From: Kingdonia uniflora
Taxonomy: Eukaryota; Streptophyta; Magnoliopsida; Ranunculales; Circaeasteraceae
Length of the DNA: 64,000 bases
Reading direction: 5' to 3'
Assembly: GCA_014058105.1 (NCBI GenBank)
Contig: JACGCM010000846.1
Location: 248,001-312,000 of the forward strand
Positions 10,516 to 21,994 of this stretch are shown in pieces. Numbering within the stretch: the first letter of the stretch is position 1; each line of letters opens with the position of its first letter. Below the pieces are notes generated by a model that saw only the letters and a program-made list of their open reading frames with translations, searched no databases and was not told the DNA's origin. The position numbers and the translations under genes are program-made.

Positions 10516-11509
10516 TTATTTTCTTGCACTCATTTGATATTTATCGATTTTGTTGAAACCTTTGTAGATGAAGACACGGTAGTAATAATGTATGAAGTGC
10601 ATAATTTCAGTTTAAATGGATGTAGTTAAAGTAATTAGAAAAATACTGCAGTGGGGTTTGGATGAAATTTATCACGATATGGAGTGATGATAGTGTGATT
10701 GATGGAGGTATTGCTGTCGAAACGGTTAAGGGATGTGGTGGAGAGAGTAGTTGATGAAAATGGGTAATGATGAGTGGATAAAGTGAAATTGCGCATCACT
10801 ACGAATATGACACGACTATAGGGCGGTTGTTGTGATATTTGTAATTTTTTCGGTAATGGAGCACCAGATTATCTGTGATTTGGCCAGGTTTTACGCCGTA
10901 GAGGCAGAGTTCCCATTTTTTGAATTGTCTTGTTTTAGCGGGAATAGGGTACTGCCGAAGTATCTTCGAGAAGCTTTGGTTCCTGAACTTCGATAAGAAA
11001 TGATAGTGAAATAGAAATAGTTATTGATATTAGGACTTAGAAAAAATAGTAAAGAAAGCTTGTTCGATAAGATCGATAGTAAGAGATATGATTGTAAATA
11101 GTTTCAGATTGTGGCTTTGATGCAAGTATCTGAGATGATTGAAAGATGGCTATGTAATGGAAAGTATCTGAAATGATTACTAGATGTTATTCCTCGATGG
11201 GATATCTAGATTTTTATAATAAAAAAAACATGACATGTGATGTTCGATAGGTAATGAGTGTAAACGAGATTAAACTGTAATTGGATAGTGTTTGTTGAAG
11301 AGATAAATGTTAGTTGTGATGCATACTTATTAAGTATGTATCGATACTAACTGAAAGTAAAGATAATAAAGATGATTATTCGATAAATGTATTGGAAGTA
11401 AATATAGCTTTATTGGAATTAGTCGAAAGCGGTTACAGTTGTCATCTGTAAAACATTTTTAGTTGGGCTATATTTCATGGATTTTAGAGCTGTATTTCAT
11501 CTTCGGTCA

Positions 11510-12530
11510 TTAACCAGTAAGTCCCACTATCGATTTTGTCACTGATAATATATGGTCCTTCCTAGTTTTCTGATAATTTGCTAGAATTTTTAAACCGGGT
11601 GCTGTCCTGGATCCGTCGACGGACAAGGTCGCCAATGTTAAATTTTTGCTGTCAAACCTTTTTGTTGTAAGCTTTCTTGAGTGTGTCATGGTACCGCCCC
11701 AAGTTCGCAATGGCCTTGTCTCGGGTTTCTTCAATCCAGTTGAGGTTGCAGAGGAGTCCTAGTTCATTGTCTTCATCTGTGATTTTTCTTTGACCACTCA
11801 GTAGATCGAGGTCTGAAGGAATGTCTGCTTCAGTGCCAAAGGCCATCATAAATGGAGTACAACTGATAGATATTCGAGGAGTTGTCTGGTATGCCCATAA
11901 AATACTTAGTAACTCATCGACCCATTTTCCTTTCTTCTTGTCGAGGCATTTGTGCATACCTAATTTGATGCTCTTGTTGATGGCTTCAGCTTGTCCGTTA
12001 CCTTAAGGGTAGTATGTTGTCGAAGTAGATAGTTGAATTTTGTATTTAAGGAGGAAACTAAGAACTTTACTGTTAATGAATTGTTTGCCATTATCAGATC
12101 GAATCATTTGAGGGCAACAAAATCTTGTTATGATGTGTTCCCAAAGAAACTTAATGACTTCATTTTCGTTAGTGTGGCATAGAGGAACTGTTTCGACCCA
12201 TTTGGTGAAGTACTTTGTTGCCACAAGAATGAACCTTCGGTGTCCCGATGCTGGGTGGAAAGGTCCAATGATATTGATCCCACATCTTTTGAATTACCAG
12301 AAGACATTGCTAATGTGCAAGTTACATGTTGGACTTTTGATGTCTTGAGCATGATTTGGCATTTGTAGCATTTTCGAACAAAGTTTTTGCAGTCCTATTG
12401 CATCTTCGGCCAATATAATCCTTGTGTGAATGCTCGCAGGGCCAATGATCATCCTGAAATGTGAGTTGCGCAGATTCCTTCGTGAAGTTCTTTGATTTTG
12501 ATTTGAGCTTATTTCTGAGAGATGCATTTA
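11510..12530 (-). pseudogene. Integrase region of element I
   Basis: Minus-strand fragments in several frames. The core includes ATKYFTKWVETVPL and FLWEHIITRFCCPQMIRSDN, with the second catalytic Asp in SDN. It is followed by CLDKKKGKWVDELLSILWAY and then TPFMMAFGTEADIP, typical of the gypsy integrase C-terminal half. The zinc-binding N-terminal part at 12300-12527 is out of frame with the core. Stops and shifts separate all pieces. Integrase would insert the cDNA copy into the genome; this one is dead. Confidence 0.85.
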
Positions 12531-13330
12531 ATAAGAGGCCCTCCCTCCTGTGATGCGATATAAGATTTGAACTGTGAATCTGGGGTATTTTACCAAGAGT
12601 GACTGAGCTTCTTCCTTGTTACTTGGGTAGATGTTAAAATTGAGGTATGCAAAGAACAGTCTTCTCCAATCTTCAGCGTCTTCGTCTTCAGTAATATTGA
12701 TTTGCATTGTATGGCTTACATCGAGACTGGAATGCTCTATGACCTCGGTGTCCAAAGTTCTTTTTTCACTATCTTCGAGCATTACAATAATATATGCTAA
12801 CACGCCAGTGTGACGGTTTTCTGCTTGTGGAAGGTAAGAGATTGTTGTTGCTTTGAACATTTTCATTTTTCTTCGACCAGGGCTGCATAATCAACCATTT
12901 TTCCTAATATTTTGAAAATTTTGTTGTAATGGTTGGCGACGAATAAGGAGTCAATGTAGACAGCTATTTCTTCTACCCCTAGTTCGATAGCAAGATCCAG
13001 TCCATGGCGGATAGCTTCATATTCTATTTCATTGCTGGTAGCATAAAACGTAAGTTTGATAGCTTTCTCAATGCGATGATTGGTCAGTGTAACAAGGATG
13101 ATAACAATTTTTAATCCTCGTAGTCTAGCAGATCCGTCTGTAAAGAGTCTTCATCCTGTGTTTCGTGACCCTGCATTTGGTTCTGCAATTGTGTCATCAG
13201 TAAGTACTTCTTCTAGTTCTTCCCAATCGGGGTCTTTGATTGGAAAATCTGCTAAGAAATCAGCTATTGCTTGTCCTTTGATAGATATCTGAAGCTCGAA
13301 AGAGATGTCATATTCACCAAGGAATACAAA
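12531..13330 (-). pseudogene. Second (archaeal-type) RNase H region of element I
   Basis: The minus strand contains ISYLPQAENRHTGVLAYI, then MLEDSEKRTLDTEVIEHSS. This is the distinctive sequence following the second RNase H that Tat elements carry after the ordinary reverse transcriptase/RNase H. The parallel segment of element II (18185-19020) has the same words and keeps more of the catalytic part. Disrupted by several stops. Confidence 0.75.
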
Positions 13331-14600
13331 CTATTGCTAAATTCTTTGAGATTTTTCCTTTTTAGAGAGTACAAATTTGAAAGGAAACTTGATTAAGATT
13401 TTGATGGGATGAGCTTGGAAATATGCTCGAAGTTTTTGAGAGTTGTATGGGCAAGCTGTTATTTTTTAGTTGTTGTTTATCTTTTCTCAACAGGCTTAAG
13501 AGTTTTGTTAATAAAGTAGATTGGTTTTTTCACACCACCATCTTCTCAAACAAGAACAGAGCTAATGGAATCATCAATGGTTGATAAGTACATTGTCAGC
13601 ATTTTTCCATCAATAGGAGTACTCATTATAGGAGGCCACCCCAAGTATCTTTTAAGATCTTGGAAATCCAATTCACAGTCAGGGGTCCAAATAACTTCCT
13701 TGGGTTTTTTTTTGGACAGTGGAGTTAGATTTCCACGAAGTAGGAGATAAAGAAATTTGCATCGATCAGATAACTTGAAGATAAACCTGTGAAGAGCTGC
13801 AATCTTACCAGCAAATTTTCGTACATCTTTTTTGGTTCGAGGAGATGGCATAGCCATGAGTGCCTTAATTTGTGCCAAATTGATTTCAATTCCCCTTTTA
13901 TTAACCAAATATCCCAGAAATTTACCCGATACGATACCAAATTAGCATTTGTCTGGGTTGAGTTTCATCTAGTAGGTACGAAGGATATCAAATATGGTTT
14001 CGAGGCTGTTACAATGATCTTCAAGCTTCAAGCTTTTGCAAATCATATCATCAGTGTATACCTCCATGATTTTGCCCAAATGATCTTTGAATATTTTTTG
14101 TGACAAGCCATTGGTAAGTGGCTTCTGCATTCTTTAATACAAAATGTATTACTGTGTAACAGTAGAGATCTCTCTCTGTGGCAAAAGTTGTTTTTTCTTG
14201 ATCTTTTTTGGCGAAAGGAACTTGATTATAACTCGAGGCTACATCCATTATAGAGAGAATTTTGTGCTCTACTACAGAGTCGAGGAGTTGTGGGATCAGT
14301 GGGAGAGGAAAGTTATTTTTGGGTGTAAATTTGTTGGGCTCTATAAAATCAACACAAACTCTAATTTTCCCATTTAGGATAACCACTATGTTACAAACCC
14401 ACTTTGGGTATTTTACTTCTCGAATAAATCCTACACGAAGGAGTTTATCAATTTTTTCATTTACTAATTCGCGAAGGCGCGAAGCTAGATTTTGACGCTT
14501 CTGCACAACTGCTTTACTGTCTAGAAGGAGGTTTAGTTTGTGGCATAAGATCGATGGATCAATGCCAGGCATCTCTTGAAAGATCATGCAAAGATGTCGA
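13331..14600 (-). pseudogene. Reverse transcriptase and RNase H of element I
   Basis: The amino part (14587-14051) has MPGIDPSILCHKLNL, RVCVDFIEPNKFTPKNNFPL and SIMDVASSYNQVPF, the palm motifs leading to catalytic Asp. The connection and thumb (13908-13546) has VNKRGIEINLAQIKALMAMP and RKFAGKIAALHRFI, then DGKMLTMYLSTIDDSISSVL from the start of RNase H. The usual LNKA is PNKF, and the YxDD region (around 14045) is broken by a frame change. This module would copy element RNA into DNA. Confidence 0.85.
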
Positions 14601-14719
14601 CATTTTTCTTCAAGAGCTTAATCATAGTTTTTTTTATCGGATGACAGCTTGGAGCCAATAAAGGTATTAGGCCCGGGCCCATCGAGCTCAATAGAATCTG
14701 TGACCTCAGTATCATACTG

Positions 14720-15160
14720 TTCAAATGTGGATGGCATTTCTAGCTGTAGTTGCTATGCTTTTAGAAGTTTCGCTGTGTGAGAGTTGGTAGTGGTATTCTC
14801 GTACATACGTGCAACTGCTTGTCTTCTTTTGATTTTGAAGACTCCGGGATTTGTTAGAAAATGCAAAGCCAGATGATATGTTAAAGGTATTACTTTGATC
14901 GAATGTAACCAACTTCAACCTAATATCCCCAAATATTATGACTCGGCACCTATGACAATGAATTTTACAAAAGTGGTCTCTGATCCTGCTTGAACTGGAA
15001 AGATGATTTTTCATGTGGCCGATTCTTTGGAGCTATTGAAACCTGTGATGGTGGTTGTCATAACTTTTACTGAGTCTTTAAGTCCCCAAACGTCAATTAC
15101 TCTTTTGAACAGAACATCTGCTGCGCTTCCGGTATCGATGAGAAGTTAGAACCGAGACGG
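14720..15160 (-). pseudogene. Aspartic protease region of element I
   Basis: The minus strand near 15155-15110 reads LLIDTGSAADVLF, the retropepsin active site, preceded by an in-frame TAA. It continues DVWGLKDSVKVMTTTITGF, the normal flap-region wording in this family. The remainder up to 14720 is frame-shifted. The element II counterpart (21230-21640) keeps this domain open. Confidence 0.8.
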
Positions 15161-15299
15161 GTTTGTTTGGCTTTCTGTCTCTTTTTTAACGTTGTTGGTG
15201 TTTTGTCGGCGTTTTGTCCGCATTTCTTAGGTGTATTGGTATTGGTTGACTTCCGAGGTAGCAATGTAAATGTGTCATTGGAATGGATGGAAAAAGAGC

Positions 15300-16206
15300 T
15301 CTTCATCTTATCCTTCTTGGACCATTCTTATTCGATGAAGTTATTAACAACATCAATTATTTCTGTCACCATTATGAGCTTATGTAATATAAGTTCTTCT
15401 CGAACTTTGGAGTTGATATATAGTGTTGAGGTATATGTTGGAATGACAATTTTGGGGTCTGAATTCCCAATCTTTCTTGTCTCCTGCAAGAAATGTTTAT
15501 AAAAATGTGCCAAGGTTTTTTTCGTACCTTGCTCGAAGTAGAACAATGAATCTACTATTATTTCTCGCTCCTTAGCATGAGCATAATTTGACTCGAAGAG
15601 ATGTTGCAAATGGCTGAATGTAGTGATGGAGCGTTCGGGGATAGTATGAAACCATTTGAAAGGTTCTTCTTTTAGACTCATATTGAATAATCTGCAGAGC
15701 ATGTGATCGAGTTTGGAGTATAATCCAACTACATCTCTGAAGTGTTGGACATATTTGGAAATTTTGGCATGTGGAAATTATCTGGAATGGGTATGACTTC
15801 GAGATGAGGAGAGATGGGATTTGTTTTGATTCTATCGAGAGCAGACCTTCGGCCTGGGAAGTCAGAGTTGATGGCCTGGATTCTATTGTTAGGTCATCCA
15901 AGGTGATGAATTGTGGCAGATGAACTGGCACGGCTACAACCTATGTATTAAAGTTTCCCTGTCCTTATAGTCCCAATCGGTCTCTTATAGGTTATCTCTC
16001 TGGTGGTGGTATTTGATGACGTATAAGTTGACTTCTGAGAGTTGTCGATGATGAAGACGTAAGTTCATAATGTCAAGAAACCTGGCCTGGATTTCTTGAT
16101 ATGGATCGAGAAGTTTGTATTCGTTTTTCTCTTGGATGGCTTTCTCTTTAGGTCGCCCTAGAATGATGTTCACTTTGGGCCTGAGGAGGTAACGTTTAAC
16201 GACCAT
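15300..16206 (-). pseudogene. gag region of element I
   Basis: The minus-strand start (16206) reads RPKVNIILGRPKEKAIQEKN, KLLDPYQEIQARFLDIMN. The conserved retrotransposon gag core follows at 15702-15328: MLCRLFNMSLKEEPFKWFHT, ERSITTFSHLQHLFESNYAH, and the helix ending DVVNNFIE. Frameshifts lie between the blocks. Gag would form the cytoplasmic particle in which reverse transcription takes place. Confidence 0.8.
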
Positions 16207-16511
16207 TAAGACGATCTTGAGTTCTTCGTAGATGCTCTATTTCTTTCTGATGTGTCATACTCTGTTGGTCCAAGGCCTTTCTCCTTTAATCTATTTCAAC
16301 TTGAAGAGCTTGAGCATGAATTCGCTGATTTTCAAGCCTCTCGACTCGGTCAGATTCTATTTATTTCTGAAGTTTGACTGCTACGCTATACAGATTGCTA
16401 TTTTTCGGTATCGGGTTGATCTCGTGGTTCCTCAGTATAGTGGAGGTACTTCGGAGATGTATATTTGTCATCAGATTATTTTAGATCACAGTGGTAAAGA
16501 AAAGTATAATG

Positions 16512-16529
16512 TTCCCACAGACGGCGCCA
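16512..16529 (-). other. tRNA primer-binding site of element I
   Basis: On the minus strand, two bases after the 5' LTR end ...TACA, the sequence is TGGCGCCGTCTGTGGGAA, a common primer-binding site of plant Ty3/gypsy elements. It fixes the internal edge of the 5' LTR at 16532. Confidence 0.8.
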
Positions 16530-16531
16530 AT

Positions 16532-17095
16532 TGTAATAGCGTATTTTTTGGGAGGATAATCTTTGCCAATACTTCTAGTGAGGATGATGCAATAATAAGC
16601 TTAAACAAATAAGATTTTATGTGGAAACTCAGTAAAGGCTGAGAAAAACCACGATCTCAAGGAAGGTTTTGATAAAAAATCCAATAAGTTGCTAATTATT
16701 ATAATTTGTTGTGTGATATGAATATAAGAATGAATAAATAGTAAAGTTACAGATCTGAATAACTCATTCTCTTCCTGTATTTATAGTAGATACATGCAAT
16801 TTTATAAAAAGAAAAATAGTTTCCTATTTCGGGGGTAGTGGGCAAACTTCGTGGATCTCCAACGACTCTTTTTGACCAAGTACAATGGTAACTTTTAGTA
16901 GATTGAGAACTGTGGTTGCAGGCGTGACATCTTCTCGAATAATGAAATGTCTTCGACTAATGTTCGTTGGCCTCCCATTATCGAATCTTGATCGAGAACT
17001 GTGGTCGCAGACATGTCATCTTCTGGAGTGATGGAATGTCTTTGACCAATGTCCGTTGGCCTCTTATTGTCGAATCTAGTAAATATGCTATTATA
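16532..17095 (-). repeat. 5' LTR of element I
   Basis: 564 bp. The plus-strand edge is TGTAATAGCG, the inner end next to the primer site. The outer edge TATTATA corresponds to TACTACA in the related LTRs at 23400-23871 and 7831-8382. Contains the minus-strand TATA (reverse complement of TGTATTTATAGTAG near 16775-16790). Confidence 0.85.
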
Positions 17096-17808
17096 ATAAT
17101 ATCAAAGATTGTGACGAGCCTCAAGTAAGTTTGGGTTCTAAAATTCAGAGTGAGTCTGCCCAAGATGGTTTGGGAGCTCAACCAACACTCAATGAATGTC
17201 ATGGCAGACCCGATTGTAAGGTTAATATTGATAATAATGGCATTGATAAGGGTAATTGTCAACGCAGTGATGGGGATAATTGTTAAAATGAGGGGGCTAT
17301 AAGCAATGGCGATGTAGGACTGATTGATAATAGTTTGCTCAGGAACTTCAAGTTCCATAGAGCTAGGTCGATTGCATTAGGCCAGGTATACTATTTAATT
17401 ATTATTGTTCCCATTATTGTTTGTTATAGTTTTGAAATTTAAATAGTTATATTTTCTGTGTTAATTCCGTTTTATGACATAATCGATGTTATTCTTCAAG
17501 AAAAGTTGTGTATTCTGTTCACCATCACCCATTAACGTGGGATCTTAAGAGGGAACCACAAATTGCCCAAGAATTTGTTAAACTGAAGGGTTTAGATAGA
17601 ATCAACGCTATATCGTTCGACTATTATAACTCTGAGCTTATTTCTGCTTTACCCGAATATTGGCAGCCAAAAACAAATATTTTCCATTTCAAATGGGGAG
17701 AAATGACTCCAACTTTGGATGATGTGAAGCAATTGATTGGGTTGGCTGCAGAGGGTGATGCTACAGTAATTGGTGGTGTTTGGGGATTCCCAGCCCAAAT
17801 CTGGTCAT
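17096..17808 (+). pseudogene. Plant-mobile-domain (PMD) gene fragment between two Tat elements
   Basis: An upstream exon-like part (17100-17379) is rich in Asn/Asp/Gly, has one in-frame TAA, and ends LGQ at a GGCCAG|GTATAC donor. The next part (from about 17500) reads HHPLTWDLKREPQIAQEFVK, SELISALPEYWQPKTNIFHF, then KWGEMTPTLDDVKQLIGLAA. This matches the N-terminal half of the plant mobile domain (aminotransferase-like PMD), where RW..xTxTFHxxxGExTxTLxDV is the signature. The sequence stops abruptly at about 17808, where integrase sequence of element II begins. PMD proteins include host chromatin/silencing factors (MAIN, MAIL1) and domains carried by transposons; this piece cannot say which. 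Confidence 0.7.
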
Positions 17809-18182
17809 TTTGTGTTCCCAAAAGAACTTGATGACTTCATTTTCCTCGGTGTGACATAGAAGAACTGCTTCGACCTATTTTATGAAGTAATCTGTGGTCA
17901 CATGACAAATTTTCTATTTCCTGATATTGGGTGGAAAGGCCCAATGATATCGATCCCCCATCTTTTGAATGGCCAGAGGACATTGCTTATGTGTAAGTCG
18001 AGTGCTGGGCTTTTGATGTCTTGAGTATGGATTTGGTATTTGTAGCATCTTTAAAAAAGTCTTCACAGTCTCGTTACATCTTCGGCCAGTATACTCCTTG
18101 TGTGAATGGCCGTTAAGCTAATGATCGTCCCGGAATGTGAGCCGCACAGATTCATTCGTGAAGTTCTTTGATTTTGATTTAA
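17809..18182 (-). pseudogene. Integrase remnant of element II
   Basis: Nucleotide counterpart of 12130-12500 in element I, starting with the shared TTCCCAAA(A/G) segment. It has stops in every frame; only the zinc-binding and the start of the catalytic region remain. The left edge is the truncation point of the element. Confidence 0.7.
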
Positions 18183-18184
18183 GC

Positions 18185-19020
18185 CTATTTTTGAAAGATC
18201 CATTCAATAAGAGGTCCTCCTCCTGTGATGCTAGATAGGACTTTATCTTGAACTGTGAATCTAGGGCATTTTGCTAAGAGTGATCGTGCTTCTTCTTTGT
18301 TACTCGGGAGGATGTTTAAATTGAGGTATGTATAGAACGGTCTTCTCCATTCATCTTCATCTTTGTCTTCAGTAGCAATGATTTGCATTGTAGAGCTCAT
18401 ATGGAGACTGGAATGTTTGATAACCTCGATCTCCAAAGTTCTCTTTTCACTATCTTCGAGCATTGCAGCAATGTATGCCAATGCGTTAGCGTGGCGATTT
18501 TCGGCTCGAGGGAGGTAAGAGATTGTTACTGATCTAAATTTGCTCATTTTTTCTTCGACTAAGGCTACATGGTCAACCATCTTGCCGGATGTTTTAAAAG
18601 TCTTGTTGTAATGATTGGCAATGAGTAAGGAGTCGACATAGATAGCTATTTTTCTGCCTCAAATGTTATAGCAAGATCCAGTCCATGAAGAATAACTTCA
18701 TATTCTATTTTATTGTTGGTGGCATATAATTTTAAGTTTAATAGCTTTCTCGATGCGATGATTGGATGGTATAATAAGAACGATGTCGATTCCTGATCTT
18801 CACGGTTCAACAGATCTATCCATGAAGAGTCTCAATCCCGTACCTCGTGACCAGGCGTCTGGCTCTGCAATTGAGTTATCATCCAATACTTCTTTAAGTT
18901 CTTCCCAATCGGGGTCTTCGATTAGAAAATCCGCTAAGAAATCGGCTGCTACTTGTCCTTTGATAGATATCTGAGGCTCGAAGGAGATGTCATATTCACT
19001 GAGGAACACAGACTATTATT
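18185..19020 (-). pseudogene. Archaeal-type RNase H region of element II
   Basis: Minus-strand pieces: LSEYDISFEPQISIKGQVAA and DFLADFLIED (19009-18920), then GLRLFMDRSVEP with the first catalytic Asp (DRS for the usual DGS), then TNNKIEYEVILHGLDLAI with the catalytic Glu. Near 18530 it reads TISYLPRAENRHANALAYIA. This second RNase H downstream of the main one is diagnostic for the Tat group. Pieces lie in different frames. Confidence 0.8.
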
Positions 19021-19144
19021 GAACCCTCTAAGACTTTTCCTTTTTAGAGAGTACAAGTTTGGGAGGGTATTTGGTAATGATTTTGATTGGATGAGCTTGA
19101 AAATACGGTCAAATTTTTTGAGAGTTGTAGACCAAGGAAAGTAG

Positions 19145-19584
19145 CTATTTTTCGGTTGTTGTATATCTATTTTCAGCAGGGATAAAAGTTTTACTGATGA
19201 AGTAGATTAGTTTTTCTACACCGTCGTTCTCTTGAATAAGGATAAAGCTAGTGAAATCATCAGTTATAGATAAGTATATTTTTAGTGTTTTGCCATCAAC
19301 TGGAGTGCTCATGATAGAAGAATGCCCCAAGTATCGTTTAAGATCTTGGAAAACCAATTCACAGTCAGGAGTACAAACAATTTTCTTGGTCTACTTTTTG
19401 GACAATGAAGTTAGATTTCCACGAAGAAGGAGGTCAAGAAGTTTGTATCAATCAGATGACTTTAAAATGAACCTGTGAAGAGTAACAATTTTGCCAGCAA
19501 ATTTTTGTACATCTTTCTTAGTTCGAGGAGATGGCGTTACCATTAATGCTTTGATTTGTGCTGGATCGATTTCGATTCCCCTTT
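19145..19584 (-). pseudogene. Reverse transcriptase/RNase H of element II, downstream part
   Basis: Reads RGIEIDPAQIKALMVTPSPR, TKKDVQKFAGKIVTLHRFIL on the minus strand, then FQDLKRYLGHSSIMSTPVDG. It is separated from the rest of the reverse transcriptase by the solo LTR at 19585-20319. The cut lies just before the RGIE segment, at a position that in element I is uninterrupted (TTCCCCTTTTATTAACC). Confidence 0.8.
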
Positions 19585-20319
19585 TGTAGTAGTCTACTTG
19601 TAGCCTTCTACTCCCAGTCAAACACTCGAAAGCTACCTCAAAGCCTACCCAAATACCTTGAAGCCCATTCAATCCGTAAACAAGCCTTCCAAGACTACAC
19701 GAACTTTGACTACGAATGAGCCTTGAAGATGAAAATAGATCCGTCAACATACAAACTCCACATCAGCACCAGAAATACTTTGACCATGGTCATACATGGT
19801 CGAAGGCAGACATGTCAGACTGCCAGCTCACTAGGCAAGAACGGCGGTATTGTTGGTCCTGACAACTACAGTGACATAACCAACAACAGCTATAATATCA
19901 TAGCACAGTGTCAAATCTGACAGTTACGGCGTCAACACCAACTCTGGGATGCCCGCCTGATACCTAGAGAACATACTTGTAAATTGACTCCCTATGGTGA
20001 CTCGGCCCTTTGTATGTTCTATAAATAGGAGAGAGGGGGAACCATGAAGGGTTACGAAATCTTTGCCCTAAATCTTTGTAGTTTACCTTCGATCACCCTG
20101 TAAATTACCCAGTACTCGAAACTTTGACTACTCGACAGTTATATCAATTCTCTTAAAAATTCTTATCAAAGGTCGTGGAACATCCCATTCTCAACCTCCA
20201 CACAAGTATATTGTCAGTAGACTATTCATATTATTGATTATATGCTTGAACCCTTTGATAAAAGATAAGTCCTGTGGTGCAAGAGCCAATTCCCCTCCTT
20301 ACGAAGTTAGGCCCCTACA
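19585..20319 (+). mobile_element. Solo LTR (735 bp) inserted in element II reverse transcriptase
   Basis: Begins TGTAGTAGTC and ends AGGCCCCTACA, so both ends carry TGTAG/CTACA inverted termini. It is flanked by the 5-bp duplication CCTTT (19580-19584 and 20320-20324). The empty site is seen in element I, where CCCCTTTTATTAACC is continuous. A TATA motif (TCTATAAATAGG, 20018-20029) shows the LTR is in plus orientation, opposite to its host element. No gag or pol is present, so the internal part was lost by recombination between two LTRs. It belongs to a different family from the LTRs of elements I and II. Confidence 0.9.
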
Positions 20320-21060
20320 CCTTTTACTAACCAGATGCCCCAAAAATTTATTGAATGCCACACCAAATTGGCATTTTTCAGGGTTAAGTTTCATCTGGTA
20401 GGTATGAAGGATATCGAATATGGTTTAGATTTTATTGCAGTGATCTTCACGCTTCAAGCTTTTGCAGATCATATCATCGATGTATACCTCCATGATTTTG
20501 CCTAAATAATTTTTGAGTATTTTGGTGACGTGTCGTTGGTAAGTGGCTCCTGCATCTTTAACCCGAAAGACATTACCGTGTAACAGTAAAGACTTCTTTC
20601 TATGATAAAAGTGATTTTTTCCTGATTTTCTTTGGCAAGAGGAGCCTAATTATAACCGGAGGCTACATTCATCATTGAAAGAAGTTCATGTCCTGTTATA
20701 GATTTGAGGAGTTATGGGATCAATGGGAGAGGGAAATTATCTTTTGGGGTAAATTTGTTAGGTTATGTGAATTTAACACAAACTCTGATCTTCCCATTCT
20801 TCTTTGGGACTGCTACGATGTTAGAAACCCACTTTAGATATTTGGCTTCCTGAATAAATCCTACACGAAGGAGTTTATTAATTTCTTCGTTTACAGTTTT
20901 GCGAAGGCGGGGAGCTAGATTGCAACATTTTTGTACAACTGCTTTGCTGTCTGGAAGGAGGTCGTGCTTGTAGCATGCTATCGAAGGATTTATGCTGGGT
21001 ATTTCTTGAAAAGACCATGCAAAGATGTCGACATTTTTCTTCAGGAGTTTGATCATGGTT
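20320..21060 (-). pseudogene. Reverse transcriptase of element II, upstream part
   Basis: The minus strand reads MIKLLKKNVDIFAWSFQEIP, SINPSIACYKHDLLPDSKAV, RVGFIQEAKYLKWVSNIVAV, then PKKNGKIRVCVKFT before a stop. Further palm motifs to 20330 are frame-shifted. The first Asp of the RVCVDF motif is changed to Lys here, so this copy was not functional even apart from the stops. Confidence 0.8.
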
Positions 21061-21229
21061 TCTTTCTCATCGGTTGACAGCTTGGAACCAATGAAGGTGT
21101 TACACTCGGGCCCATCGAGTTTAATAGAATTTACTACCTCAGTGTCATGTTGCTTGAATGTGGAAGGTATTTCCTACTGTAGTTGTTATGCTTTAAGAAG
21201 TTTTGCTACAAGAGAGTTGGTGGTGGTAT

Positions 21230-21640
21230 TTATGTAGAAGGTATTGATTTGATCGAATATAACCAACTCCGCCCTAAAATTCCAAGGTATTTGGACTCAG
21301 TATCGATGACCCCGAACCCTGCTTGAACTGGCAGTGTGATTTCTCTTGTTGTCGATTCTTTCAAACCGTTGAAACTTGAGCTGGTGGTTGCCGAAGCTTT
21401 CACCGAGTCTTTGAGTCCTAGAACCTCAATTTCCCTCCAGAACATAACATATGTGGCACTTCCTGTATCCACGAGAATCGTATGGAGGTAATCTTGTCCC
21501 ACTTTGAGCATAATGACCAGGGGGTCGTCGTGTGGGTACTTGACATGGCTTGTGTCAAAGTCTTCGAAGGTAATATGGTGATGACGTTTAAATTTGCTGA
21601 AGCTGGGGAGTAGTTTGGCAGATTTGTCTAAGGACGTCAT
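21230..21640 (-). pseudogene. Aspartic protease domain of element II (open but altered)
   Basis: A continuous 136-residue frame. It has FKRHHHITFEDFDTSHVKYP, then HDDPLVIMLKVGQDYLHTIL, the active site VDTGSATYVMF, REIEVLGLKDSVKASATTSS and the C-terminal LGILGRSWLYSIKSIPST. The normal family pattern is DTGSSADVLF and LGRPWLH, so the active-site Asp-Thr-Gly-Ser is kept. It is the least damaged domain of this element but is not joined to an open gag or reverse transcriptase. Confidence 0.85.
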
Positions 21641-21994
21641 TTTTGCAACAAGATGTAATTCGATCGCCTTGTTTTCTTTTCTTTCCTATTTCAATCTTGA
21701 TCATGTAAAGATGGCAAGCTTGCTTGTGGCCTTGCTCTTGTTCAACGTCTTTATTCTTAATTTCCTCTTCGAGGAACTTTTGAATGACGACTATATAATT
21801 ATGAAGTCTTCCAGCTAATAGAATGCGATAAAAAATTTAAATGAGAGAGTAACAGTTGTCAGTTTCATGACTATGCACATTGTAATACTGACATAAAGGT
21901 TTATTGGGGATGTTAGGAATTGCTTGAGCTACCCGATATAACTCATCTCCCTTTATCGTTGGTAAGATAACAAAGATAGTTGTTGTCATTGGAG

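Larger units (their letters stand above)
7831..17095 (-). mobile_element. Ty3/gypsy LTR retrotransposon, Tat type (element I), non-functional
   Basis: About 9.27 kb, read on the minus strand: 5' LTR (16532-17095), primer-binding site, gag, aspartic protease, reverse transcriptase/RNase H, an additional archaeal-type RNase H, integrase, an accessory unit in the opposite sense, a polypurine tract and the 3' LTR (7831-8382). The second RNase H and the gag/protease wording identify the Tat group. All coding domains carry stops or frameshifts, so the element cannot be autonomous. The two LTRs differ at many positions, indicating an old insertion. The 5' LTR edge abuts a PMD-gene fragment at 17096, which may be the original target. 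No clean target duplication could be defined because the left LTR end is eroded. Confidence 0.85.
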
